From a virus, in the IMG/VR virus record IMGVR_UViG_3300042691_014705, positions 1 to 31,909 of that record: a stretch of DNA of 31,909 nt; one strand, 5' to 3'. Below, in pieces: positions 15,836 to 22,127 of this stretch. Position numbers and translations under genes: made by a program. The notes beneath the pieces are model-generated. The model made no database searches. It was not told where the DNA came from and was given only the letters and a program-made list of their open reading frames with translations. How positions within the stretch are numbered: position 1 is the stretch's first letter; each line of letters opens with the position of its first letter.

Positions 15836-18399
15836 ATCGTTAATAATACTTGGTTATTTAATATCGCCGCGCTCGTTCCGCTCGCGTTATTGACGAACTT
15901 CATTCCCATTTGATCGCCGACCGCAACACTAACCGAGTTCACTAAATTAGTAAATACGCCAGCCGCTGAGCCCGCCGCAATGGTTAGCGTTAACGCTTGG
16001 TCAATGCTATTTTTTCGCACCGTGCAAACGAGCGAACCCGTCGCGGGTTGGGCTGTGCTAATCATTACATACAAACGAGTTAACGTGCCGTTCGTTATCA
16101 TTGGCGTCCTTCGCACCGCGTCCGAGGCGTTATGGTTAGCCGAACCGCCAAACAGAGAACCGAATCGAGTAGCGCCAGCGGCCAACGTATCGCCATTGGC
16201 AAACTGATATAAAACCGAGGTTGAACTCGAGGTAATGCCTAGGTCGCTCACCATTTCGGCGGCCGTTCTCGCGGTGACTGTGTTATCGGCGTTAACCCTC
16301 AAGAAAGTCACGGCGCTCGGGTTGGCTAACGTGGCGAGGTTAGTTCCAACCGTGGTTAATCCAATCGCGTTTTGTTTTCCGTTGAACGTACTCCAATCAG
16401 CCGAACTCAACGCGCCCCGATTTGAAGCCGAGGCCGTTGGTAGGTTGAACGTGTGAACGCTTCCCGCTGAGCTAATCCCGAAATCGGTTCCCGCCGTACC
16501 CGTGGCGAAAGTTTGCGTCGAATCGGTTAGCCCGTTCAAAGAACTGAGCCCAATAGCATAGGTTGAATGCACCTCGCCTATTCGCCCGTCCTCAGTGTAA
16601 AGAGTAACTGTTTTTCCGTTTGTGTTTTGAATATCGAACTCAATAGCGACACGATCACTCGCGGCGGTTACGGTATTCGGAACCGAGAGGGCGAACGTGT
16701 AAAGGTCGATTACACTCCCGTTCGTTATTTGCTCAAGTGGTGAGGTTGCGATAGTTGTAAACGTCGTTCCGTTATAAACTTTCAGCACGGCGATAATTTC
16801 GGCGTTATTAGAACCCCCGCCCGTTTCGCTCAAGTATACATCGCACGTCCAAACGCCTGAGGGGATAATTAAATGGTTAGGCGAACCAACGTCCGTTATA
16901 AAGCTCGCAATTACGCCCGTGGTTGCCCGTGTAAAGTTAGCCGCGGGGCCTGTATTCGCCGCCGTGCCCAGCTCATAAAATGGCGAGCCTCCAATCGTAC
17001 CTTGAGAGATATTCCCGTTAAAATAGAATATTTGACCGCCACCGCCTCCCGTGCTCGGAAAGTTGGCGAGCGTGCCGTCGCCCCTTATATACTGCGAGGT
17101 TGTACCCGCACCCGTGACCGCCAAAGTTCCCGCCGTGGTAACAGGTGACCCCGAAACGTTGAAAGCCGTTGGCATCGTTAAACCTACCGAGGTGACCGAA
17201 CCCCCCGAGCTGGGCGTAACGGCCTCCCAATCGCCCGAGGTTGAGTTAAACGCTAAAACTTGACCGTTGGTAGGGGCTGGCGTGTTAACGTCGTTTAAAT
17301 CGTTTAAATCAGCGGGAATAAACGGAAGGTTAATCAGGTCGTTATAATCGCCTGAGGTTGCAACCGCCGCGAGAGTTGGTTTATTCAATATCTCAGCGAC
17401 CCCGCTAACCGCGTTCCAATCCGAATTAACTTGAGCGGCGGGAATAGTTGGAAGGTTGTTTAAATCATTATAATCATTCGAATAAGCAACCGCCCCGAGT
17501 TGGCCGTTATCGAATTGGTTAGTCAGCGCGTTAAATATTAGCGTGTCATTTTGAACGGGCCCGATAATATTAACGTCGCTTAAATCCCTGAGCTCGCTTG
17601 GAATAGTTGGGAAAGGTTGAAGGGCGCCCGTGCCGTCGATGTAATCGCCCGAGGTTCCCGCGCCAGTTATTGCCAACGTGCCCGCGCTCGTTATCGGCGA
17701 ACCTGAAACCGCAAAAGCGGAGGGAACCGTTAACGCCACGCTCGTAACCGTACCCCCACCACCACCGCCGCCGCCCGTGGAATTTATTGTTACGGTTCCG
17801 TTTCCATTATCGATAATGGTTACGTTGGTTCCCTGTTGGAGGTTGAGCAAACTTTGAAGGCCGTTGTTAACGCCGTTCGTTTGCAACGTGAGGCCGACGG
17901 GCGTACCCGTACCGCCTGAGCCTGAGCCTCCGATAGTAAAGTCGGCGGGAATATCGCACGCGCTCCAATCCCAAGGAACCGAGAGCGTCATTTGAAGATT
18001 AACCCCGACTAGCGTATGAGAAAACTCGTTTATAAAAACCTCGATATTGGCGCCCCCATCCAGCTCAACCGTTGGCCCGAAAACGGTTAGCCCGTTTTGA
18101 ACCTCGGCTAATAAATCCTCAGCCAGTTTAATGCAATCGGAAATACATTCCCTTTGATATTCGGCGGGCGTTTCCTTATCGCGTGGCAAATCGGCGAAAA
18201 TGATAACGAACGAATAAAGGCGGCTCCCCGCTCGAGGCTCAACCTCAACGGGTAGAACGTGCATCCACGGGAACTCAACGCCCTTATCAATATCGATGTT
18301 ACTTAAATCGCCGTGCGAAAAGCCCTTTATGAGAAAGTGAGCCGCGGCAAATGCTTTGAACCTCTCGATTAATACGTTATAACTAATTTGGGTTATCAT
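15832..18399 (-). CDS. tail-terminator-like domain fused to a fibre protein
   Basis: 855 residues in two parts. Residues 1-150 (LIERFKAFAAAHFLIKGFSHG, FPWMHVLPVEVEP, YSFVIIFADLPRDKETP) resemble a stand-alone tail-terminator/neck protein of Bacteroidota phages. After a Gly/Ser linker (158-170), residues 170-855 are fibre-like: a glycine run (209-216), two near-identical ~49-residue repeats (217-265 and 401-449), the prophage-fibre motif DYNDLxNLPxIP twice (309-320 and 351-362) and SDWNAVSG...ILNKPTL. The last ~300 residues are a strand-rich, probably receptor-facing domain. The fusion would place fibres at the neck or tail end. Its ATG overlaps the TGA of the frameshifted chaperone. Confidence 0.7.
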   Translation of the reverse strand: MITQISYNVLIERFKAFAAAHFLIKGFSHGDLSNIDIDKGVEFPWMHVLPVEVEPRAGSRLYSFVIIFADLPRDKETPAEYQRECISDCIKLAEDLLAEVQNGLTVFGPTVELDGGANIEVFINEFSHTLVGVNLQMTLSVPWDWSACDIPADFTIGGSGSGGTGTPVGLTLQTNGVNNGLQSLLNLQQGTNVTIIDNGNGTVTINSTGGGGGGGGTVTSVALTVPSAFAVSGSPITSAGTLAITGAGTSGDYIDGTGALQPFPTIPSELRDLSDVNIIGPVQNDTLIFNALTNQFDNGQLGAVAYSNDYNDLNNLPTIPAAQVNSDWNAVSGVAEILNKPTLAAVATSGDYNDLINLPFIPADLNDLNDVNTPAPTNGQVLAFNSTSGDWEAVTPSSGGSVTSVGLTMPTAFNVSGSPVTTAGTLAVTGAGTTSQYIRGDGTLANFPSTGGGGGQIFYFNGNISQGTIGGSPFYELGTAANTGPAANFTRATTGVIASFITDVGSPNHLIIPSGVWTCDVYLSETGGGSNNAEIIAVLKVYNGTTFTTIATSPLEQITNGSVIDLYTFALSVPNTVTAASDRVAIEFDIQNTNGKTVTLYTEDGRIGEVHSTYAIGLSSLNGLTDSTQTFATGTAGTDFGISSAGSVHTFNLPTASASNRGALSSADWSTFNGKQNAIGLTTVGTNLATLANPSAVTFLRVNADNTVTARTAAEMVSDLGITSSSTSVLYQFANGDTLAAGATRFGSLFGGSANHNASDAVRRTPMITNGTLTRLYVMISTAQPATGSLVCTVRKNSIDQALTLTIAAGSAAGVFTNLVNSVSVAVGDQMGMKFVNNASGTSAAILNNQVLLTI
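17053..17199 (-). repeat. fibre repeat, second copy
   Basis: Encodes residues 401-449 of the fibre protein (SVTSVGLTMPTAF...VSGSPVTTAGTLAVTGAG), about three-quarters identical to residues 217-265. A tandemly reused shaft module of this kind is common in phage fibres and can recombine. Confidence 0.7.
17605..17751 (-). repeat. fibre repeat, first copy
   Basis: Encodes residues 217-265 (TVTSVALTVPSAF...VSGSPITSAGTLAITGAG), the partner of the repeat at 17053-17199. It follows directly on the run of eight glycine codons. Confidence 0.7.
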
Positions 18400-19153
18400 T
18401 TTCGATAGCTTTGTTTTATTACTCGGGCTTGTTCGGCCTGAAAATCTCGCATATAACTGAGATGGGTAAAAATCGCCGTGGCTTCCATATCTAAAACGTT
18501 TTCATGCTTGGTTATATCAGTACCCGCCACGCTCTCGAGTACATGATACCAACCCCAACGCGCTAAGCCTGTGGGGGTATAATCTCCTTCATCTCCCTCG
18601 TCAACATCGCGTCCAAAGATTCCAACGAATTGTTCACTAATTCGGCGGCGATACTCGAAAAAAAAAGCAAGCCACCTTGTACTCGATCCATAGTTAACCC
18701 GTTAATCGCTTTCATATAATTTTTAACCTTACTCGAATCGTATTTAACGAGGTTGTAATAATCCCCCACTTGCTCGGTAATTGGCCTGTAAAGTATCGCC
18801 ATAAGCTGAGGGAGGTTCTTATAATCGGTTTGGCCGTTAGTTAGCCAAATGGATTTCGAGAGTTGGTCTAAATCGACGTGCTCGCGGAACGTCATGTTAT
18901 TAATATCGGGAATGAAGCCCAGTTTAACCCCCTGAATGGTTACGGTCGGCGAGTGCGTATCTTTGCCCGTAATGCAAGCCGTCTCGAATAAATCGACAAC
19001 GGTTTGAACCGTTTCGGCCTTGAGCCCCTCGCAATATTCGCGGGACTTGTTTACGGCTATCATTACCTTTTCAACATCGTCGCTCGAGGCGTGGTAATCG
19101 ACGAACCTCTTTAAAGTTATTTGCTCAGCGGAAACGGGAATGTAAAGTTTCAT
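18396..19153 (-). CDS. tail assembly chaperone, long form by -1 frameshift (G-T analogue)
   Basis: Translation from ATG 19153 to the nine-T tract, a -1 slip, then 87 further codons to TGA at 18398-18396, gives 252 residues. The extension has no start codon of its own before its conserved-looking part (FVGIFGRDV, TGLARWGWYHVLESVAGTDI, FTHLSYMRDFQAEQ), so a frameshift is the straightforward way to make it. Its stop overlaps the next ATG as ATGA. Lambda gpG/gpGT and many siphophages make a short and a long tail chaperone this way to load the tape measure. The WGWY...GD/TDI...LSY pattern resembles the distal chaperone part in other Bacteroidota phages. Confidence 0.7.
18563..19153 (-). CDS. tail assembly chaperone, short form (G analogue)
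   Basis: 196 residues read without frameshifting. Contains KLGFIPDINNMTFREHVDLD, LMAILYRPI and, near the slip site, GGLLFFSSIAAELVN. These match the layout of Bacteroidota phage chaperones as I remember them (FGFIPN...EYVDLD, LYRPI, FF..L). It overlaps the small-terminase candidate by 4 nt (ATGA). The codons CTT TTT TTT T at residues 163-166 form the slippery tract, so most ribosomes would end at the TAG at 18565-18563. The gene lies about 8 kb upstream of the tape measure, not beside it. Confidence 0.7.
   Translation of the reverse strand: MKLYIPVSAEQITLKRFVDYHASSDDVEKVMIAVNKSREYCEGLKAETVQTVVDLFETACITGKDTHSPTVTIQGVKLGFIPDINNMTFREHVDLDQLSKSIWLTNGQTDYKNLPQLMAILYRPITEQVGDYYNLVKYDSSKVKNYMKAINGLTMDRVQGGLLFFSSIAAELVNNSLESLDAMLTREMKEIIPPQA
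18658..18667 (-). promoter_or_regulatory. slippery site for -1 frameshift
   Basis: Minus strand C-T9-CGAG. In the zero frame it reads CTT TTT TTT TCG; after a -1 slip it reads TTT TTC GAG TAT and stays open to 18396. A run allowing both A- and P-site tRNAs(Phe) to re-pair is a classic slippage sequence. Confidence 0.7.
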
Positions 19154-19479
19154 AAATTCGAACTGATTGTTATTATTGGCTGATTGTCGGCGCCCGTTAA
19201 TTCCTGGCGTTCTACGTAACCGCGTTTTTTCCCTTTGGTTTTTAGCCTGAAAATGATGGCGGCTATTTCTCCATTTTCGACCGCCTCCATTAATTTAACC
19301 TCGGCGCGATCGGTTGCCTTTTCATCCTCAATTTGTAACTCAGCGGTTAGTTCGAACTGCTTAATGTATTTATCGGCCGTATGCCAATCGCAACCCAGGC
19401 GGCGAGCTATCTCGGATATATAACCGCCCGAGTTCTCGATAGCCTTTTTAATTTCGGACTTTTGGAAATTGTAAGCCAT
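19150..19479 (-). CDS. small terminase subunit candidate
   Basis: 109 residues. Residues 1-45 form a homeodomain-like HTH (GGYISEIARRLGCDWHTADKYI). They are followed by a helical, acidic middle and a basic segment ending in LKTKGKKRGYVERQEL. HTH plus 'KTKGKKRGY' is a pattern common in small terminase subunits, which bind pac/cos DNA. It heads the virion genes, as terS usually does, although the large subunit is on the other strand about 3 kb away. A transcriptional regulator is the main alternative. ATGA overlap with the chaperone gene. Confidence 0.65.
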   Translation of the reverse strand: MAYNFQKSEIKKAIENSGGYISEIARRLGCDWHTADKYIKQFELTAELQIEDEKATDRAEVKLMEAVENGEIAAIIFRLKTKGKKRGYVERQELTGADNQPIITISSNL

Positions 19480-19481
19480 TG

Positions 19482-19586
19482 TTACTTATTGTTTTTCATT
19501 TGTTTAATCGCGTCAATAATACCCCAAAATCCCGCAACTATACAACCGATAGCCAGCACGTAATAAAGAATTTCTGTTTTATCCAT
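19482..19586 (-). CDS. 34-aa single-TM protein
   Basis: ATG at 19586-19584, TAA at 19484-19482. After MDKTEILYY a hydrophobic helix (VLAIGCIVAGFWGII) is followed by a short basic tail (KQMKNNK), which predicts N-out/C-in topology. It fills part of the 174-bp gap before the small-terminase candidate and ends 2 nt before that gene's ATG. No family is recognised; small membrane proteins recur in this genome. Confidence 0.55.
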   Translation of the reverse strand: MDKTEILYYVLAIGCIVAGFWGIIDAIKQMKNNK

Positions 19587-19653
19587 TTTCAAAAGTTTAA
19601 AAAGTCGTTTTTCCTTATTTTATTGGTATTTCACCGACGGCGAAATCGCATTT

Positions 19654-19806
19654 TTAGTTTTCAATTTCGAGTTTTTCGGCTTGGTATTGGCACACCGCGA
19701 ACCGCTGAGCGGCGTCGGGATATTCCTTAATCATTACGGTTGATGCCATGCAACGCCCGATAAATTCGTGGCGTTCCTCTTTGGGTTCTCTTATTGGTAG
19801 GGGCAT
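19654..19806 (-). CDS. small protein with RCM...QRxAVC motif, 50 aa
   Basis: I start it at the ATG at 19806 (MPLPIREPKEERHEFIGRCM). The longer open frame begins at a TTG inside the preceding gene and lacks the family-like beginning. The motif HEFIGRCM...YPDAAQRFAVC occurs in many phage proteins, often at the front of head-maturation or portal-like proteins and sometimes as a free small protein as here. The cysteine pair might bind metal, and the biochemical role is unknown to me. Confidence 0.65.
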   Translation of the reverse strand: MPLPIREPKEERHEFIGRCMASTVMIKEYPDAAQRFAVCQYQAEKLEIEN

Positions 19807-19874
19807 TTTATTAAGTCTTTTATCTATTAACGGAATAACCGCCCATTTTTGCCCCGAAATGACGTTAAAACGCC

Positions 19875-20327
19875 TTATTCGAGGTTCGATGCCTCTCGTT
19901 TGATCCAATTAACGAGCTCGGCGCCCTTGCAAGTTTGACACTTCATACGGTGCCCCGTTATTTTATATACCCACTCATTCAGGGCCTTAACGGTTTCAAT
20001 GTTGATACGGCCGCCCTCGGGTAATGATGAAACGAACTCTCGTAGTAATTCGCTTTCCTCTTCGTTCAAACGATAGCGGCCCCATTTGTTAATCGGGCAA
20101 CGATACACGGCGAACCTAACTTTATTAGGCATTACACAACCGCAAAGCCTCGTTTTTCGGCGGTAATGGGTTATTTTATTATTTTCCTCAGCCTCGGCGA
20201 GCTCCTCGGGGGTTAGTTTTCGCCCGAAAATGAGGGTTCCGCAACTTTGCGTTGACGAAACGTAGTGTTTACAGCTCTGACAGGTCGCGAGGCGCTGGGC
20301 TCGAATGGTTTGGGGTACGGTGAACAT
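19875..20327 (-). CDS. zinc-binding protein, 150 aa
   Basis: Contains several cysteine pairs: CQSC (16-19) with C29, RLCGC in the middle with a further Cys in YRCPINKWG, and MKCQTC near the C-terminus. This indicates one or two zinc-ribbon sites plus a helical connecting region. It follows the sigma-like gene, overlapping it by 59 nt in another frame, and a regulatory or DNA/RNA-binding role is plausible. I associate similar proteins with the start of late operons in Bacteroidota phages but cannot name a function. Confidence 0.65.
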   Translation of the reverse strand: MFTVPQTIRAQRLATCQSCKHYVSSTQSCGTLIFGRKLTPEELAEAEENNKITHYRRKTRLCGCVMPNKVRFAVYRCPINKWGRYRLNEEESELLREFVSSLPEGGRINIETVKALNEWVYKITGHRMKCQTCKGAELVNWIKREASNLE

Positions 20328-20820
20328 TTTTTTTAATTCGTGTTAAGGCGTTTTCAACTAATTTATAAAGGGTTTTTATCGGGATGCCTGTTTTAGCGCT
20401 GGCGTCCTTATAACTAAAATCGGGAAGGGCGTAAAGCCTCAAAATGACGGCGTCCATTTGGGGCATGAGAGCTATATAGGCGTCTAAATATTCATTGTCA
20501 AGGCGGGAACCAAGCCACGGGGCCAACGGCTCCTCTAAATGTCGGGCGCTATGTTCGTCCCATAACCTCGAAAACTTGGTAAATTTTACATGATAGCGGC
20601 TCGAGCGGTCGATAGCCATTAAAAACAGCGATCGATTTACGTAATATTCGAGCGTTCCTTGAATAGCCAGGGCCTCGGCCTTTTCGCGTTGGTTTTCGAG
20701 TATCTTTAAAAGGGTTTCTGAAAGCAAATCGTCGCCCTTTACGGAATCGCACATAAGCCCTCGAGCGTGTGAGCGCCATTTAGGTAATAAACGAGCCGTT
20801 TCAGTTTCCAAAGTTTTCAC
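20269..20820 (-). CDS. sigma-70-like (ECF-type) transcription factor
   Basis: 183 residues from a GTG at 20820. The frame extends to a TTG at 20847, but that would start inside the divergent promoter; a TTG at 20811 is another option. Residues ~10-75 look like sigma region 2 (LPKWRSHARGLMCDSVKGDD, LLSETLLKILE, LEYYVNRSLFLMAIDR). Residues ~120-170 look like region 4 (YIALMPQMDAVILRLYAL, FSYKDASAKTGIPIKTLYKL, VENALTRIKKNV), the -35-binding HTH. First gene of the leftward unit, so it may direct host RNA polymerase to phage promoters or be a derived regulator. Region 3 is absent, as in ECF factors. Confidence 0.65.
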   Translation of the reverse strand: MKTLETETARLLPKWRSHARGLMCDSVKGDDLLSETLLKILENQREKAEALAIQGTLEYYVNRSLFLMAIDRSSRYHVKFTKFSRLWDEHSARHLEEPLAPWLGSRLDNEYLDAYIALMPQMDAVILRLYALPDFSYKDASAKTGIPIKTLYKLVENALTRIKKNVHRTPNHSSPAPRDLSEL

Positions 20821-20825
20821 CCCGT

Positions 20826-20856
20826 TTTGAATGTAGCAAAAATTCAACTATATTTG
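20826..20856 (+). promoter_or_regulatory. Bacteroidota-type promoter for the rightward unit
   Basis: TTTG (20826-20829), 19-nt spacer, TATATTTG (20849-20856). This matches the -33 TTTG / -7 TAnnTTTG consensus of Bacteroidota housekeeping promoters exactly. Transcription would start near 20862 and reach the small genes from 20910. Confidence 0.75.
20830..20854. promoter_or_regulatory. operator candidate inside the divergent promoter
   Basis: AATGTAG (20830-20836) and the imperfect inverted copy CTATATT (20848-20854) lie between and over the -33 and -7 boxes. The 13-mer AATGTAGCAAAAA recurs in the promoter at 23480. The position suits a repressor that controls both promoters. Confidence 0.45.
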
Positions 20857-20909
20857 CCGCACTAAATGTAACCACGGGGGCGGCGCCCTCACAAATAAAG
20901 TTTTAACCA

Positions 20910-21041
20910 ATGGAAATAAACGTAATAACGGGGTTAGTCTTAACCCATCTTAGCGCGGCCGTTTTAGGCTTTGCCTTGGGCCACTATCGCGGCTGGCTAT
21001 CAGAGTTCAAACGAAATGAAAAGGAGGGCGAAAATGAATAA
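20910..21041 (+). CDS. 43-aa single-TM protein
   Basis: ATG at 20910, TAA at 21039-21041. Residues 5-24 are hydrophobic (VITGLVLTHLSAAVLGFALG), followed by a charged tail (RGWLSEFKRNEKEGENE). It is the first gene after the main rightward promoter. The last codons hold an AAGGAGG Shine-Dalgarno sequence for the next gene, whose ATG (21034) overlaps it. Function unknown. Confidence 0.6.
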   Translation: MEINVITGLVLTHLSAAVLGFALGHYRGWLSEFKRNEKEGENE

Positions 21042-21210
21042 CGAAAACGAAAAACTCGCTCAGGCTTTTAGACTTGGGTGGGAAACCGCTACAAAATGCC
21101 TCCAGGATGTTTATAAAAAGGGCGTGGATCCTTTAGCCGAAATAATGGTTTTAGAATTACTAGAGAAAAATAAAAAAAAGCCTAAAAAATACAAAGGAGG
21201 TGAGCAATGA
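21034..21210 (+). CDS. small hypothetical protein ending GGEQ, 58 aa
   Basis: ATG at 21034, chosen because it follows AAGGAGG by 6 nt; the frame is open further upstream, but those starts lie inside the preceding gene. Acidic N-terminus, helix with AFRLGWETATKCLQDVY, and a lysine-rich tail (KNKKKPKKYKGGEQ). Its last codons encode the Shine-Dalgarno sequence of the next gene (GGA GGT GAG CAA TGA), giving an ATGA overlap. Function unknown. Confidence 0.65.
   Translation: MNNENEKLAQAFRLGWETATKCLQDVYKKGVDPLAEIMVLELLEKNKKKPKKYKGGEQ
21194..21210 (+). promoter_or_regulatory. strong Shine-Dalgarno cassette, copy 1
   Basis: AAGGAGGTGAGCAATGA: a near-perfect anti-16S match followed by an ATGA stop-start overlap. 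The identical 17 nt recurs at 21445-21461. Strong Shine-Dalgarno sites are unusual for Bacteroidota and for the rest of this genome. Confidence 0.75.
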
Positions 21211-21461
21211 GTAAAGAAACAGCGGTGCAATGGCTAATTGATAAACTTATGGATGATGGCGTTGGTATTCATAAAACGATTCGTGAACATGCATTAAACC
21301 TTGAAGAAAGACAAAAAAACGCTGAATGGCAAGAGGGCAGCACATGGGCATATAATAATATTAAGTGGTGTTTTCAAAATGGCTTTAAAGGAATTTCGAA
21401 AGAACAAATGGACGAATGGTATAAGCAATACATTTTAAGCAAAGAAGGAGGTGAGCAATGA
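21207..21461 (+). CDS. small hypothetical protein ending GGEQ, 84 aa
   Basis: 84 residues with two helical regions (AVQWLIDKLMDD and a C-terminal FKGISKEQMDEWYKQYI). The C-terminal pattern 'K.IS.EQ.D.WY..Y' is common in small phage proteins of Bacteroidota, function unknown. Codons are visibly richer in A and T than in the neighbours, which suggests separate acquisition. It is flanked on both sides by the same Shine-Dalgarno cassette and ends in the GGEQ that the cassette encodes. Confidence 0.65.
   Translation: MSKETAVQWLIDKLMDDGVGIHKTIREHALNLEERQKNAEWQEGSTWAYNNIKWCFQNGFKGISKEQMDEWYKQYILSKEGGEQ
21445..21461 (+). promoter_or_regulatory. strong Shine-Dalgarno cassette, copy 2
   Basis: Identical to 21194-21210. 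It serves the 41-residue membrane protein that starts at 21458 and ends the preceding gene. Confidence 0.75.
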
Positions 21462-21583
21462 ACGTCGAAATGTGGCAAAATATCGGGCTGGGTTTCGTAA
21501 TCTTTTACGGGTTCTTTTCGCTAGTGGCCTTCATATTAGTAATGAACTTTTTTTATAATCTACTCAAAAAACCAAAGCAATGA
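21458..21583 (+). CDS. 41-aa single-TM protein
   Basis: ATG at 21458, TGA at 21581-21583. One long hydrophobic segment (residues ~9-33, including GFVIFYGFFSLVAFILVM) and a short basic end (LLKKPKQ), predicting N-out/C-in topology. Preceded by the strong Shine-Dalgarno cassette and coupled by ATGA overlap to both neighbours. Function unknown; an early membrane-active or superinfection protein is possible but unsupported. Confidence 0.6.
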   Translation: MNVEMWQNIGLGFVIFYGFFSLVAFILVMNFFYNLLKKPKQ

Positions 21584-21945
21584 ACCAACCTCAAAGCCCA
21601 GTTAACGAGTTTCTCGATAAGATACGGAAAAAACTAAATTCTAACCCCCTGAGCCTTTCGGCAATGGCATACCGCGAGATTCTCAGCGAAGGCCCCGAAA
21701 TGGCGGCAAATGAGGCCGAACTAATTCGCCAAGCCTTTCTCGAGGGATACAAGCAAGCGTTTAACGATATAAAAGAGCACAATGAAACGAAAGGAAATGA
21801 GCCAACTATCGACGCCCGAACTCAGGGCGCTCAGGATAGAATGGCTATCAATACAACCCCAAAACAAAAGAGAGGCCGACCGCGTATCGATGAAACTGAG
21901 AAGGCTAAAAAAGGAAATGGAATTTCGAAAAATCCTAGTATATGA
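21580..21945 (+). CDS. hypothetical protein with AT-hook-like tail, 121 aa
   Basis: Residues 1-68 are helical (VNEFLDKIRKKLNSNPLS, LIRQAFLEGYKQAFNDIKE) and resemble the short gene at 21034. Residues 69-121 are low in order and carry KRGRPRIDE, an AT-hook core (RGRP) that binds the minor groove of AT-rich DNA. The last 164 nt overlap the frame at 21782-21964, so one of the two C-terminal readings may be fortuitous. ATGA coupling upstream supports the start. Confidence 0.6.
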   Translation: MNQPQSPVNEFLDKIRKKLNSNPLSLSAMAYREILSEGPEMAANEAELIRQAFLEGYKQAFNDIKEHNETKGNEPTIDARTQGAQDRMAINTTPKQKRGRPRIDETEKAKKGNGISKNPSI

Positions 21946-21964
21946 CGCCCGAAAAGCTCACTAA
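21782..21964 (+). CDS. small basic helical protein overlapping in the +1 frame, 60 aa
   Basis: MKRKEMSQLSTPELRALRIE and a second helix (READRVSMKLRRLKKEMEF). The amphipathic periodicity and 'STPELRALR' look protein-like, and it ends 23 nt inside the next gene, continuing the packing pattern. It lies inside the C-terminal half of the previous gene for 164 nt, which makes this an overlapping-frame candidate. Lower confidence for that reason. Confidence 0.45.
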   Translation: MKRKEMSQLSTPELRALRIEWLSIQPQNKREADRVSMKLRRLKKEMEFRKILVYDARKAH

Positions 21965-22127
21965 CATCGTAAACGAAACGTTTGGAACCCGTGGCGAGTT
22001 TGCCGTTAAAATGAAGGTTTCGAGGTGGACGGCCTACCGTTGGTTAGATAACCCCGAAAAAATGAGTTTAAAGGCCCTTAAAAAGCTCTCAAAGCTATCG
22101 GGCAAACCCTTAACCGAACTTGTTTAA
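21942..22127 (+). CDS. small HTH regulator candidate, 61 aa
   Basis: Helix-turn-helix of the Xre/Cro kind: FGTRGEFAVKMKVSRWTAYRWLDNP, where 'VSRWTAYRWL' is the recognition helix, followed by a helix MSLKALKKLSKL and a C-terminal strand-like LTELV. It is the only repressor-like protein seen, and its gene stands between the two promoters that share an AATGTAGCAAAAA element. Its stop (22125-22127) shares one base with the large-terminase ATG. Regulation of those promoters is inference. Confidence 0.65.
   Translation: MTPEKLTNIVNETFGTRGEFAVKMKVSRWTAYRWLDNPEKMSLKALKKLSKLSGKPLTELV

Noticed and set aside
15832-18399. Diversity-generating retroelement targeting the fibre gene
   Set aside because: No reverse transcriptase and no template repeat seen; the internal repeats are ordinary shaft modules.
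19807-19908. N-terminal extension of the RCM-motif gene to a TTG at 19908
   Set aside because: Requires a TTG start inside the preceding gene, and the added residues do not look like the family; ATG at 19806 is simpler.
20821-20847. TTG start at 20847 for the sigma-like gene
   Set aside because: Would place coding sequence over the divergent promoter and operator and adds residues unlike a sigma N-terminus; GTG at 20820 preferred.
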